DNA of 54,219 nucleotides, taken from the NCBI GenBank assembly GCA_017633985.1, contig JAGBOF010000018.1, forward strand, positions 1-54,219, read 5' to 3'. Position numbers and translations under genes: made by a program. Of this stretch, positions 1 to 6,566 are shown in pieces. The notes beneath the pieces were generated by a model that worked only from the letters and a program-made list of their open reading frames with translations, was not told where the DNA came from and did not search any database. This DNA comes from Bacteroidales bacterium. GTDB lineage: Bacteria > Bacteroidota > Bacteroidia > Bacteroidales > P3. Within the stretch, counting starts at the first letter, position 1; each line of letters begins with the position of its first letter.

Positions 1-1
1 A

Positions 2-334
2 GGCTTTGTAAACACTGCTGACGGACATTTGATGGGTGACATCAAGACGTTCAAGACGTTGGCAACATCGGGCTTGGCAGAGATAGCAAACATGATGTTG
101 ATAAGCACATATCCTAACCCTACGACAAGCGATGCAACCTTGAGAGTTGAAGGCTTGAATGCAGACGCACAGGTTATTATGACTAATACTAACGGTCAGA
201 TAATCAGTACGAAGACACTTGCAAAGGGTCAGACGGAAATGAGAATAGAGACTTCAGGTTTGGCTGCAGGCGTATACTACATCAGAGTAATATCTGACGG
301 AGTTACAAGAACTGAAAAACTTATCAAAGAGTAA
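2..334 (+). CDS. C-terminal part of a T9SS type-A sorted protein (5' truncated)
   Basis: The reading frame is open from the first bases of the window, so this is the end of a longer gene. The first ATG, at 29, is unlikely to be the true start. The last 75 residues form a type IX secretion sorting domain of type A: a YPNPTTSD motif, a central NTNGQ turn, the GLAAGVYYIRV strand near the end, and a basic final segment (TEKLIKE). In this family the domain directs a signal-peptide-bearing protein through the T9SS outer-membrane pore, after which it is cleaved and the cargo is anchored or released. What remains of the cargo part (about 35 residues) is too short to name. A strong terminator follows within 60 bases. 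The cargo function lies outside the window. Confidence 0.88.
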   Translation, partial: GFVNTADGHLMGDIKTFKTLATSGLAEIANMMLISTYPNPTTSDATLRVEGLNADAQVIMTNTNGQIISTKTLAKGQTEMRIETSGLAAGVYYIRVISDGVTRTEKLIKE

Positions 335-368
335 TTGCAGTTTTTTGAAACTCTGATATATAACCACG

Positions 369-407
369 AACGGGGAAGCAAACACTTCCCCGTTTTCTTT
401 GTTTTTT
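369..407 (+). terminator. Intrinsic terminator after the T9SS cargo gene
   Basis: A perfect 10-bp stem, AACGGGGAAG at 369-378 and CTTCCCCGTT at 385-394, with a 6-base loop, is followed by the T-rich run TTCTTTGTTTTTT. It lies 35 bases after the stop codon. Confidence 0.9.
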
Positions 408-494
408 GAACGCACAGCAACCCAAAACAGAACCACCCAACCAAACACCAGCCGAACATCAAGGCAAACACCTGACACTCAAGAACAAAAAAAA

Positions 495-563
495 CACGCC
501 GTTTTAAGAAAATTTTACGGCGTTTCAGGAAATTTTAACGTCGTTTTAATAAATTTTTACGGC
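495..563. repeat. Member of the dispersed AACGCCGTT repeat family
   Basis: Three spaced copies of a core resembling ACGCCGTTTTA or TTTTACGGCGTTT are separated by AAATTTT-like spacers. The pieces form partial inverted repeats. The same core is found at 6473-6554, 8068-8106, 19334-19440, 22680-22772, 36914-36997, 43141-43246 and 53405-53488, always between genes. Confidence 0.6.
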
Positions 564-728
564 TTAAAAATCCGCACCGAAGCATCAAAAAATTACGAAC
601 TCTCAATGTGGATAAAACCTTTTCAGCGTTGAAACGATTTTGACTTCGCCTCAAAAGTCCGAAAAAACCGTCAAAAACTTATATCAGTGATTTTGAACTT
701 TTTAGCGTGCTTTTCTGCTACTGAACAG

Positions 729-778
729 AACCATGCATGCACGCAACTATATATGTATGAGTGCATGCATGGTTTTTT
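729..778 (+). terminator. Orphan terminator-like hairpin
   Basis: A perfect 14-bp stem, AACCATGCATGCAC at 729-742 and GTGCATGCATGGTT at 761-774, encloses an 18-base AT-rich loop and is followed by TTTT. It is built from overlapping ATGCAT palindromes. No gene ends nearby on the plus strand, since the cargo gene already has its own terminator at 369. It may end an unseen short transcript. Confidence 0.6.
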
Positions 779-1256
779 AACAGGAGATGGAAGTAGTATA
801 TTTTAATATATATACTACTCCCACTCCCTCGACTGTTAACTTTCCACTCACGTGGAATGGTTTTATAATTATTGAGACGAAAAAGAAAAATTTTCTGCCC
901 GCTGATAATTCAAAACCATTGAGGCGGCAAAAAAGTTTTTTGATTTCGGACGTTTACCCGCCCCTCAAAACGCTTTTACCCGTGCATCAAACGGCTTTTT
1001 CAGACGGATTAAGGGCGTAAAGATGTAGGGGATAGGAATTAGGTAGGAAGGCTTGTTAAAGTGTATTATGATGCGGCGGAGAACAAATCTTAGGGCTTGT
1101 CAAAATGCTTAATTATTTTGACGGTTAGGTCGTAGTAATTAAATGATTGCTTGATTGTAAAAAATTATTCAAGTGACACGTATTGTGTAAGATGCCGTTG
1201 TTTGAATGAAATGGGAAATAAATATCGGGGAGTATGAAAAAGGGTAAAAAAAATTG

Positions 1257-1330
1257 CGCCCCCTCAAGGACTTGAACCTTGGACCCCATGATTAACAGTC
1301 ATGTGCTCTAACCAACTGAGCTAAGGAGGC
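1257..1330 (-). tRNA. tRNA-Asn (GUU)
   Basis: Read on the minus strand, the 74-base gene has acceptor arms GCCTCCT and AGGGGGC (one G-T pair), a D-arm with AGCTCAGTTGGTTAGAGC, an anticodon loop with GTT in CTGTTAA, and a T-loop TTCAAGT. The discriminator base is G and CCA is not encoded. It has its own promoter directly upstream (1350-1379). Confidence 0.95.
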
Positions 1331-1349
1331 GTGTTTTTTAAAACGTTTG

Positions 1350-1379
1350 CAAAATTATATTATTTTTTTATAATGACAA
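1350..1379 (-). promoter_or_regulatory. Promoter of tRNA-Asn
   Basis: On the minus strand, TTG (1377-1379) is followed after exactly 19 bases by TAATTTTG (1350-1357). This matches the Bacteroidota -33/-7 pattern TTG-N19-TAnnTTTG. Transcription would start about 12 bases upstream of the mature tRNA. Confidence 0.75.
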
Positions 1380-1567
1380 AATATTTTTATGAAAAATTTG
1401 AAAATATTTTACAGATTGCATTTTATGTTGTTGAAACATAATTATATATAGTGCAGAATATTTTTAATCGTATTGTCTTATAAAACTGATTCTATTGATG
1501 AAAAATATTAAACAATTCTGCTGTTTATAGCAAAAATGGCGGTATGAAACTAGAAAATAAAGATTAT

Positions 1568-2149
1568 TTACAGCGCTGAAAATGTCTGAAAAATTACCTT
1601 TATATCACTTAAAAACGTTCTTGAGTTGATATATTCCAAGTTTATGTTCAGTTTGTCCGGCATTATCACATCAATATAATATTGCTTCGGATTGTCTTGT
1701 TGCTCCAATAACTCGTTTTCGTTCCTATAAGCAATGGAAGCAGGATCGGTTATTCCCGGGCGGACATTTAAAACCTGCATCTGTTGTTTGGTGTACATAT
1801 CAACATAATATCTTACTTCAGGACGCGGGCCCACGAAAGACATGTCGCCTATTAGCACATTGAACAGTTGCGGCAGTTCGTCCAATTTGAATTTGCGGAT
1901 AAAATAACCGACTTTTGTGATTCTGCTGTCACGTCCGCCGATGGTTATAAGTGAACCCTTATCCGCACCGACACGCATCGAACGGAATTTGTAAAGAATA
2001 AAATCCTTGTTGTAACGTCCTACACGTTTTTGTTTGTAAAATACTCCGCCTTTACTTGTTAATCCTACTGCAAACGAGAGAATTATAAAAACAGGACTTA
2101 ATATCAACAGCCCGAAGAATGAAAAAATTATATCAAATGCACGTTTCAT
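1568..2149 (-). CDS. Bacterial sugar transferase (PglC/WcaJ-C-terminal type phosphoglycosyl transferase)
   Basis: This 193-residue protein has the size of the small monotopic phosphoglycosyl transferases such as PglC. These move a sugar 1-phosphate from a nucleotide sugar to undecaprenyl phosphate on the inner membrane. It begins with the hallmark KRAFDIIFSFFGLLILSPV membrane re-entrant segment (residues 2-20). KQKRVGR follows at about residue 40, KFRSMR at about 54, then KFKLDELPQLFNVL and GDMSFVGPRPE at about 87-110, and RPGITDPASI at about 130. The start codon overlaps by one base the stop of the upstream aminotransferase, so the two are co-transcribed. The pairing suggests synthesis of a lipid-linked amino sugar for glycoprotein, O-antigen or capsule. 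The sugar cannot be told, and no glycosyltransferase or flippase gene is adjacent. Confidence 0.9.
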   Translation of the reverse strand: MKRAFDIIFSFFGLLILSPVFIILSFAVGLTSKGGVFYKQKRVGRYNKDFILYKFRSMRVGADKGSLITIGGRDSRITKVGYFIRKFKLDELPQLFNVLIGDMSFVGPRPEVRYYVDMYTKQQMQVLNVRPGITDPASIAYRNENELLEQQDNPKQYYIDVIMPDKLNINLEYINSRTFLSDIKVIFQTFSAL

Positions 2150-3408
2150 TATTTATTTACAATTTCATCGTGAAATTTTATCAGATTTTCAAGTAAGAAA
2201 TCAATTTGTTCATTAGTTAGCTGTGGGTATAAAGGCAGTGTTATTTCGTGTTCAAAAGTCTTGTTTGCAATAGGATAGTCCGAAATTTTAAATCCCATCT
2301 TCTTGAACACTGTCAGTTCAGGTAAAGGAATGTAGTGAACATTTGTCGCAATTTCTTTTTCCGCCAACATATTAATCAATCTATCTCTCTGGTCTGTAGA
2401 TATATCCGCTATACGGAGAGGATACAAATGATAGGCGTTTTCTATTTCTGAAATCGGATTTTGGAGACTGGATTTGACGCTTTCTTCTTCGTTTTTGTTT
2501 GTTTGAAACGGAAGAATTGCCCACTTAAACCGCTGCAAACAAGAGTTATAACGGTCAAATACACGTTTACGCTCTTTAAGTAGGTAATCATATTTACGGA
2601 TCTGGGCTAAAGCGATCGCCGCATTCACATCAGGCATATTAATCTTCAAACCCATATCCACGACATCGTACCGCCAGCCTGCAAGCTGTGTTTTTGCAAA
2701 AGCATCTTTTGTCTGACCGTTCAAAGACATGACTTTGAACCATTTTTTCAATTCCTTATTGTCAAACGGTGCAGGAAGATTCAAACAAATTATACCGCCT
2801 TCGGCCGAAGTTATGTTCTTAACGGCATGGAAACTTAAAACAGATATATCTGTGTAGTTTGCAACGGATTGGCTGTTTATTTTAGCACCTATGGAATGCG
2901 CACTGTCCGAAAGAAGCATAATTCTTCCTAAAACTCTCTGGTTTTCAGAAGTAGGAGTAAATAATTTAATAATATCAGTGGATGTAATAATTTCTTTGAT
3001 TTTAAGATAATTACATGGAAATCCCCCTATATCGACAGGCAATATGGCTTTGGTATTGGGCGTTATGGCTTTAATGATTTGTTCTTCGTCAATGGTCATA
3101 TCTTCTTTGATATCTACCATAACGGGTTTACCTCCTGCCTCAATAACTGCCATAGCCGTGGCGCAATATGTATAAGCTGGCACGATAACTTCGTCAGTCG
3201 GTTTTAGCCCCAGCCATTTTAACGCCAATATTGCACCGCTTGTCCATGAGTTTACAGCGCTGCATGCCTGAACATTAAGTAATCTTTCCGTTTCTTCTTC
3301 CAGAGCTTTAACTTTTGGACCTGTGGTTATCCAACCGCTGCGCAAGGAATCAGTAACTTCATTTATTACATCATCGTCTATATAAGGAGGTGAAAAAGGT
3401 ATCTTCAT
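2149..3408 (-). CDS. DegT/DnrJ/EryC1 family PLP-dependent sugar aminotransferase
   Basis: This 419-residue protein belongs to the fold-type I aminotransferases that convert a 4-keto (or 3-keto) nucleotide sugar to an amino sugar, as PglE and PseC do. Visible family signatures are the N-terminal PFSPPYIDDDVINEV, the SGWITTGPKV segment, IVPAYTYCATAMAVIEAGG, and LLSDSAHSIGAK with the cofactor-binding Asp. FHAVKNITSAEGG carries the Schiff-base lysine and MPDVNAAIALAQI the substrate site. Two stretches look like insertions relative to a typical ~380-residue member: one after INTD-like residues (IKLFTPTSENQRVLGRIM, about 145-165) and one near residue 310. The second, at plus-strand 2441-2476, reads SLQNPISEIEN and resembles the NIQYPIS micro-repeat seen in addB and namZ. 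It is the first gene of a two-gene operon with the phosphoglycosyl transferase. Confidence 0.9.
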   Translation of the reverse strand: MKIPFSPPYIDDDVINEVTDSLRSGWITTGPKVKALEEETERLLNVQACSAVNSWTSGAILALKWLGLKPTDEVIVPAYTYCATAMAVIEAGGKPVMVDIKEDMTIDEEQIIKAITPNTKAILPVDIGGFPCNYLKIKEIITSTDIIKLFTPTSENQRVLGRIMLLSDSAHSIGAKINSQSVANYTDISVLSFHAVKNITSAEGGIICLNLPAPFDNKELKKWFKVMSLNGQTKDAFAKTQLAGWRYDVVDMGLKINMPDVNAAIALAQIRKYDYLLKERKRVFDRYNSCLQRFKWAILPFQTNKNEEESVKSSLQNPISEIENAYHLYPLRIADISTDQRDRLINMLAEKEIATNVHYIPLPELTVFKKMGFKISDYPIANKTFEHEITLPLYPQLTNEQIDFLLENLIKFHDEIVNK

Positions 3409-3493
3409 TATCTGTATTATTTAAGTGTTTGCTGTTTTACCAATTCTCAATGATTAATCAACCGTTTGTTCTTACCATTTCAGAATCATTATG

Positions 3494-3501
3494 CAAAAAT
3501 A
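3494..3501 (-). promoter_or_regulatory. Probable promoter of the aminotransferase-sugar transferase operon
   Basis: TATTTTTG on the minus strand matches the Bacteroidota -7 element TAnnTTTG and lies 86 bases upstream of the aminotransferase start. No clear TTG is seen at the -33 position. Confidence 0.5.
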
Positions 3502-3674
3502 CAAAATTTATTAAATGTAAGATACTTATTCATCTATTAATAAGTTTAATTTCTGAAGCTTTAAACGAATAATGTTTTTATAATTCAGTCAAAATAGCCA
3601 CAAAAATAATATTTCAATAAAATACAAGCAAATTTTATATCATTGTCTTTACAAGTTTAATATTTACGTAAATT

Positions 3675-3704
3675 TTGCCATATCAGAATTTTATTATATT
3701 TTTG
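3675..3704 (+). promoter_or_regulatory. Promoter of the DUF3791-DUF3990 module
   Basis: TTG at 3675-3677, 19 bases, then TATTTTTG at 3697-3704 is a full match to the Bacteroidota housekeeping promoter pattern. The start of transcription would be about 15 bases before the first ATG (3727), so the module has its own short-leader promoter. The rest of the 318-bp gap from 3409 is AT-rich and holds nothing else I can name. Confidence 0.75.
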
Positions 3705-3726
3705 CATTGTAATAAAATTTAAGAAA

Positions 3727-3951
3727 ATGAACTCCTTAAACGAATATAAGACAACATATTTTGTTTATTGTGTAAATCATTTTGCGGATAGATACAAATT
3801 ATCTGCGAAAGATGCTTTCAACTATTTATTTAAATACGGCGGAATGAACTTTTTGGATGAATTTTACCAAGTGGAGCATTTGTTATCTCTCAATGATGCA
3901 GTAGAAGATTTGACTGCAATTTGCAAAAATAACGGAGGAAATCTATCATGA
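3727..3951 (+). CDS. DUF3791-like small protein, probable antitoxin partner
   Basis: This 74-residue protein has the features of the DUF3791 family: an N-terminal helix with FVYCVNHFADRYKLSAKDAF, then YLFKYGGMNFLDEFYQVEHLLS, and an acidic C-terminal helix. Such proteins are often encoded directly before DUF3990 proteins. It has no signal peptide or membrane segment, so it should be cytosolic. Its stop codon overlaps the next start in ATGA (3948-3951), which implies translational coupling. Its role as antitoxin or accessory factor is inferred from its position and small size, not from a known activity. Confidence 0.75.
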   Translation: MNSLNEYKTTYFVYCVNHFADRYKLSAKDAFNYLFKYGGMNFLDEFYQVEHLLSLNDAVEDLTAICKNNGGNLS

Positions 3952-4424
3952 AACTTTATCACGGAACAAATACAGATATTCAAACAATAGATTTCAATAA
4001 ATGTAATCCGAATAAAGATTTCGGTCAAGGGTTTTATCTAACCGACATAAAAGAACAAGCGGTACTAATGGCAAAACGGCGTGTAAGAATAACAAATATC
4101 GGAACGCCGGTTGTACTTGAATATGATTTTGATATAAATTCCCTTTCAGACGGACAATTGCAAGTAAAAATATTTGATAGACCTTCAAAAGAATGGGCTT
4201 TATTTATTCTTGCAAACAGAAAATCATCATCTACAGGATTTAAACATAATTATGATATAGTAATCGGTCTTATTGCAGATGACGGAGTAGTTTTTCAGTT
4301 AGAAAGATACGAACACAATTTAATAACATTAGATACTTTAGTAAGAGAAGTGACATTCAGAGAACTAAATAAACAATATTTTTTCGGAACTAATAAGGCG
4401 GTAGCAACATTAACAAGGATATGA
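3948..4424 (+). CDS. DUF3990 protein, ADP-ribosyltransferase-like, putative toxin
   Basis: This 158-residue cytosolic protein opens with KLYHGTNTDIQTIDF and continues with DFGQGFYLTDIKEQAVLMA. This layout (a His in a YHGT strand, a Tyr in a GFYLT strand followed by a helix) is that of ADP-ribosyltransferase folds of the H-Y-E type and of DUF3990. A candidate third catalytic residue is the Glu in LVREVTFREL near residue 140. The substrate is unknown. It is bracketed by two tiny genes with ATGA overlaps on both sides, which suggests a tightly controlled three-gene operon such as a toxin-antitoxin or defence module. The start at 3948 is preferred because of the coupling overlap. Enzyme activity and toxicity are inferences from fold and context. 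Confidence 0.8.
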   Translation: MKLYHGTNTDIQTIDFNKCNPNKDFGQGFYLTDIKEQAVLMAKRRVRITNIGTPVVLEYDFDINSLSDGQLQVKIFDRPSKEWALFILANRKSSSTGFKHNYDIVIGLIADDGVVFQLERYEHNLITLDTLVREVTFRELNKQYFFGTNKAVATLTRI

Positions 4425-4621
4425 CAAAGGAAATAAGATTTTTAATAGATTGTTTGATAGAAGAATTGTCTTTAAAACTATCTAAAGACAATCATATTCC
4501 CATTATTGATGCCATGAATAAGATTTATAACTCCCAGTGGTATGATAAAATAATGGATTTAGAAACGGGATTATATTATCAAAGCGCAGACTATAATTAT
4601 ATCAACCTATCCAAAGAATAA
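4421..4621 (+). CDS. Small protein, third gene of the DUF3990 module
   Basis: This is a 66-residue protein with no signal or membrane segment. It starts with a predicted helix (KEIRFLIDCLIEELSLKL) and ends with IYNSQWYDKIMDLETGLYYQSADYNY. As I recall, small proteins with a similar LYNS..YEKL.D.ETGLY ending accompany DUF3990 genes in other bacteria, but I could not check this. The ATGA overlap with the upstream gene (4421-4424) shows that it belongs to the same operon. It could be a second antitoxin or immunity factor. No function can be read directly from the sequence. Confidence 0.7.
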   Translation: MTKEIRFLIDCLIEELSLKLSKDNHIPIIDAMNKIYNSQWYDKIMDLETGLYYQSADYNYINLSKE

Positions 4622-4644
4622 GTCTTATTTTACAAAAATACTTT

Positions 4645-4689
4645 TTTATAAAAAGAAAACAGCAGGGATTTTTATTTATTCCTGCTGTT
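4645..4689 (-). terminator. Terminator of the lipoprotein operon
   Basis: The stem AACAGCAGG (4659-4667) with CCTGCTGTT (4681-4689) is followed on the minus strand by TTTTCTTTTTA. It sits between the converging DUF3990 module and lipoprotein operon. The T-tract is on the minus side. Confidence 0.75.
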
Positions 4690-4723
4690 GCGATATTATA
4701 GTGTAGTTCTCAAAAAGTAAATA

Positions 4724-5059
4724 CTATTTCTTCTTTGTGGTTTGAGCCTGTTTTGTGTATTTGCTCTTGTATTTACTTTTGTAGGTTTTGTTGCCCATTG
4801 CCTCCATTCTCTTCTTGGCTTCTTCTTTTTTTCTTTTATCAATGGCTTCTCTTGTCTCGTAAATCTCGGAGGAGTTGTCATAGAACACACCTGTTTCAGG
4901 AGCAACGTCATTGTAATTGACGTTTTCTTGATAGATGCTACTTTCCTGTTGAGTATTTTTCTTTGTTGCCGTCTTTTTGTTAGTATTACTTTGTGCAAAC
5001 ACCGCACCTGTACATAACAATACTGCAACCAATACAAGAATTTTCTTTATTTTATTCAT
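4724..5059 (-). CDS. Small secreted, Lys-rich protein of unknown function
   Basis: This 111-residue protein starts at the ATG at 5059, not at the upstream Met of the longer open frame, because MNKIKKILVLVAVLLCTGAVFAQ is a clear Sec signal peptide with cleavage after AQ. The chosen ATG overlaps the end of the upstream lipoprotein gene (ATGAATAA), so the two are translationally coupled. The mature part is low-complexity: Asn/Thr/Lys-rich, then a stretch with NVNYNDVAPETGVFYDNSSEIY, a basic helix (AIDKRKKEEAKKRMEAMG) and a C-terminal KSKYKSKYTK tail. No known domain was recognised. It is probably periplasmic, acting with the lipoprotein made from the same mRNA. Confidence 0.7.
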   Translation of the reverse strand: MNKIKKILVLVAVLLCTGAVFAQSNTNKKTATKKNTQQESSIYQENVNYNDVAPETGVFYDNSSEIYETREAIDKRKKEEAKKRMEAMGNKTYKSKYKSKYTKQAQTTKKK

Positions 5060-5723
5060 ATCTATTATAATATATATCGTATGCATCAATAGATCTTAAC
5101 TTAATAGAAGTAGAAGCTCCGTTCTCATTAACATTTGTTTCGGACAAATCAAATCTATTAAAGTTCTCAATACTCAATGAAGGATTGTCGCCTGAGTTAT
5201 CATGCCATTTTTTATCTTTAGTTAATACTAATAAGTAGTACTTTCCCGGCTTTGCTTTAATAGAGAATTTACCTGAGGCATCGACAGTAGCAGAATAAAC
5301 TTTAGGATTGTTCTTTACTTTATCCACACTTTCTTGAGCCTTTGCAATAATATCCTCATAGGATAATTGGTAAGTATCTTCTATTTCAGACATCTTATTA
5401 GTAAACTTATCTACAGTTTCTTTCCAATCTATGCTACCAAATTTTGCATACATATTGGTAGCATCTTCCTGTTTCCCCAAGAATATCTCCAATTTAATGG
5501 CATCTTTTACCATCTCTACATTGATAGAGTCCGTCGCTGGTGCTAAATATACTTGCGCACCAACGAATGGTTTATCATAATTGCCAGTTACTACTCCGGA
5601 AACTTCTACAGGTTCTGCCTTTTCATCAACTACTGTTGTGTTGGAATCCGTTGTTCCTTTTCCTCCGCATGATACTGCGAATATCGCTAATGCAGCGATT
5701 AATAAAGTCTTTGCTTTTTTCAT
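5052..5723 (-). CDS. Lipoprotein with carboxypeptidase-regulatory-like (Ig-like) domain
   Basis: This 223-residue protein begins with a lipoprotein signal: MKKAKTLLIAALAIFAVSC with the lipobox AVSC at residue 19. A VSGVVTGNYDKPFVGAQVYL segment (about 41-60) and later YSATVDASGKFSIKAKPGKYYLLV (about 142-165) are the two halves of a carboxypeptidase-regulatory-like beta sandwich. A helical insertion (MVKDAIKLEIFLGKQEDATNM through VDKVKNN) splits it. The role is unknown; such lipoproteins are envelope-associated. It is the first gene of an operon with the small secreted protein (8-base overlap). A promoter is visible 67 bases upstream. Confidence 0.75.
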   Translation of the reverse strand: MKKAKTLLIAALAIFAVSCGGKGTTDSNTTVVDEKAEPVEVSGVVTGNYDKPFVGAQVYLAPATDSINVEMVKDAIKLEIFLGKQEDATNMYAKFGSIDWKETVDKFTNKMSEIEDTYQLSYEDIIAKAQESVDKVKNNPKVYSATVDASGKFSIKAKPGKYYLLVLTKDKKWHDNSGDNPSLSIENFNRFDLSETNVNENGASTSIKLRSIDAYDIYYNRYE

Positions 5724-5789
5724 TTTTGTTTATTTTTAGTTCACGCCTACGTCCTTTACAGCGATTCGGCTTTTCTGTTTTTCGTATTG

Positions 5790-5821
5790 CAAAGTTACGG
5801 ACAGAATATTATTCGTTGCAA
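5790..5821 (-). promoter_or_regulatory. Promoter of the lipoprotein operon
   Basis: On the minus strand TTG (5819-5821) is followed after 21 bases by TAACTTTG (5790-5797), matching the Bacteroidota pattern. Confidence 0.65.
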
Positions 5822-5875
5822 GACAGGACTGTTGAATAAAATTCAACAAAAGTGCAGAAAAATATTCAATATGTT

Positions 5876-6088
5876 TTACTTGTTTTTTGAAAATGTTTCT
5901 TCGGAAAGGTCTTTAAAGAAATCGTGATCCAAAAGTTTGGAAAGCTTTTGTAATAATTCGGTATCGATGGAGGAACGGCGGAAGATATAGTATACATTGC
6001 TGCGCTCGCAAGGCAGGTTCTTTGCAAGCCATGTTACACCCCGTTGTTTTTGCGTCATTACTTCTTTAATCCGTTCCCCTATATTCAT
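5876..6088 (-). CDS. Small XRE/Cro-like helix-turn-helix protein
   Basis: This 70-residue cytosolic protein consists almost only of a helix-turn-helix fold: IGERIKEVMTQKQRGVTWLAKNL (helices 1-2), then PCERSNVYYIFRRSSIDTELLQKLSKLLDHDFF (recognition helix and following helices). It is probably a DNA-binding regulator. No target can be named. It lies alone between the lipoprotein operon promoter and a decayed-looking open frame (6101-6247), with which it may once have formed an operon. The start at 6088 is preferred because the HTH begins immediately after it. Confidence 0.75.
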   Translation of the reverse strand: MNIGERIKEVMTQKQRGVTWLAKNLPCERSNVYYIFRRSSIDTELLQKLSKLLDHDFFKDLSEETFSKNK

Positions 6089-6100
6089 ATTTATAAAAAG

Positions 6101-6247
6101 TTATCGTGAACTTTTTCCTTTGTTTCCAGAGGCTCTGAACATACCTTTCACTACAAATTCTATAAAGTACACGATACAGATACGGTATAACACCGCTACT
6201 GCACCCCAACCTTTGTATAGTTCTTGAAATTTGTCTAGAATTTCATG
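6101..6247 (-). pseudogene. Possible start-less small membrane ORF upstream of the HTH gene
   Basis: On the minus strand an open frame ends at 6101 and reads back to about 6247. Its peptide looks like real protein: ILDKFQELYKGWGAVAV, then a hydrophobic stretch LYRICIVYFIEFVVKG, then a basic tail ending SGNKGKSSR. No ATG, GTG or TTG lies at its expected N-terminus. The nearby ATG at 6246 is in another frame and hits a stop after three codons. This could be a frameshifted small membrane protein, or an ORF using a rare start codon. It ends 13 bases before the HTH gene. Confidence 0.35.
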
Positions 6248-6472
6248 GAAACAAAAGTGCGTGAGTTACGCAATCAAAATTCAATTATATCTTATTACTT
6301 TCTTCTTTTTACATACTAAATTATATTGACAGTTAATTCTATATGCAAAATTGCAAATAAATCCTAAATTGACAAGAAATAATCAGCCATAAAAGTAAAC
6401 TGCCTTATAAAAACGGCTTGTTGTCATAGTTGATTTATAGGCAATTCTGTTAAGAAAATGTCGGGTGAAAAT
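6248..6472. other. Intergenic stretch without recognised features
   Basis: About 225 bp of AT-rich sequence. No gene, promoter or hairpin could be supported here. Confidence 0.5.
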
Positions 6473-6554
6473 AATAAGGCGTTTTACGAAATTAAAACGC
6501 CTTATTAATAAAATAAGACGGCGTTTTAATTTACTCAAACGCCGTCTTATTTTT
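6473..6554 (-). repeat. Tandem double hairpin of the AACGCCGTT repeat family, terminator of the sugar transporter
   Basis: Read on the minus strand just after the transporter stop there are two consecutive hairpins. The first has stem arms AATAAGACGGCGTTT and AAAACGCCGTCTTATT, the second AATAAGGCGTTTTA and TAAAACGCCTTATT. Each is followed by a T-rich run. They carry the core of the dispersed repeat family and very probably terminate transcription. Confidence 0.75.
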
Positions 6555-6566
6555 AAAGGATGCAGG

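Larger units (their letters stand above)
408..1256. other. Gene-poor region of about 850 bp
   Basis: No convincing gene is seen. The two open frames here (399-632 and 787-1020) are low-complexity, match no family I recognise and start in AT-rich sequence. The region holds one member of the AACGCCGTT repeat family (495-563), a strong hairpin with a T-tail (729-778), and a smaller AT-rich hairpin around 788-815 (AGTAGTATAT paired with ATATACTACT). It ends at the 3' end of tRNA-Asn. Confidence 0.6.

Noticed and set aside
399-1020. Two open frames in the gene-poor region
   Set aside because: Low-complexity translation, overlap with repeats and a hairpin, no family resemblance and no promoter pattern.
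3390-3572. Short plus-strand open frame opposite the aminotransferase promoter
   Set aside because: It crosses the promoter region of the divergent operon and its translation is not protein-like.
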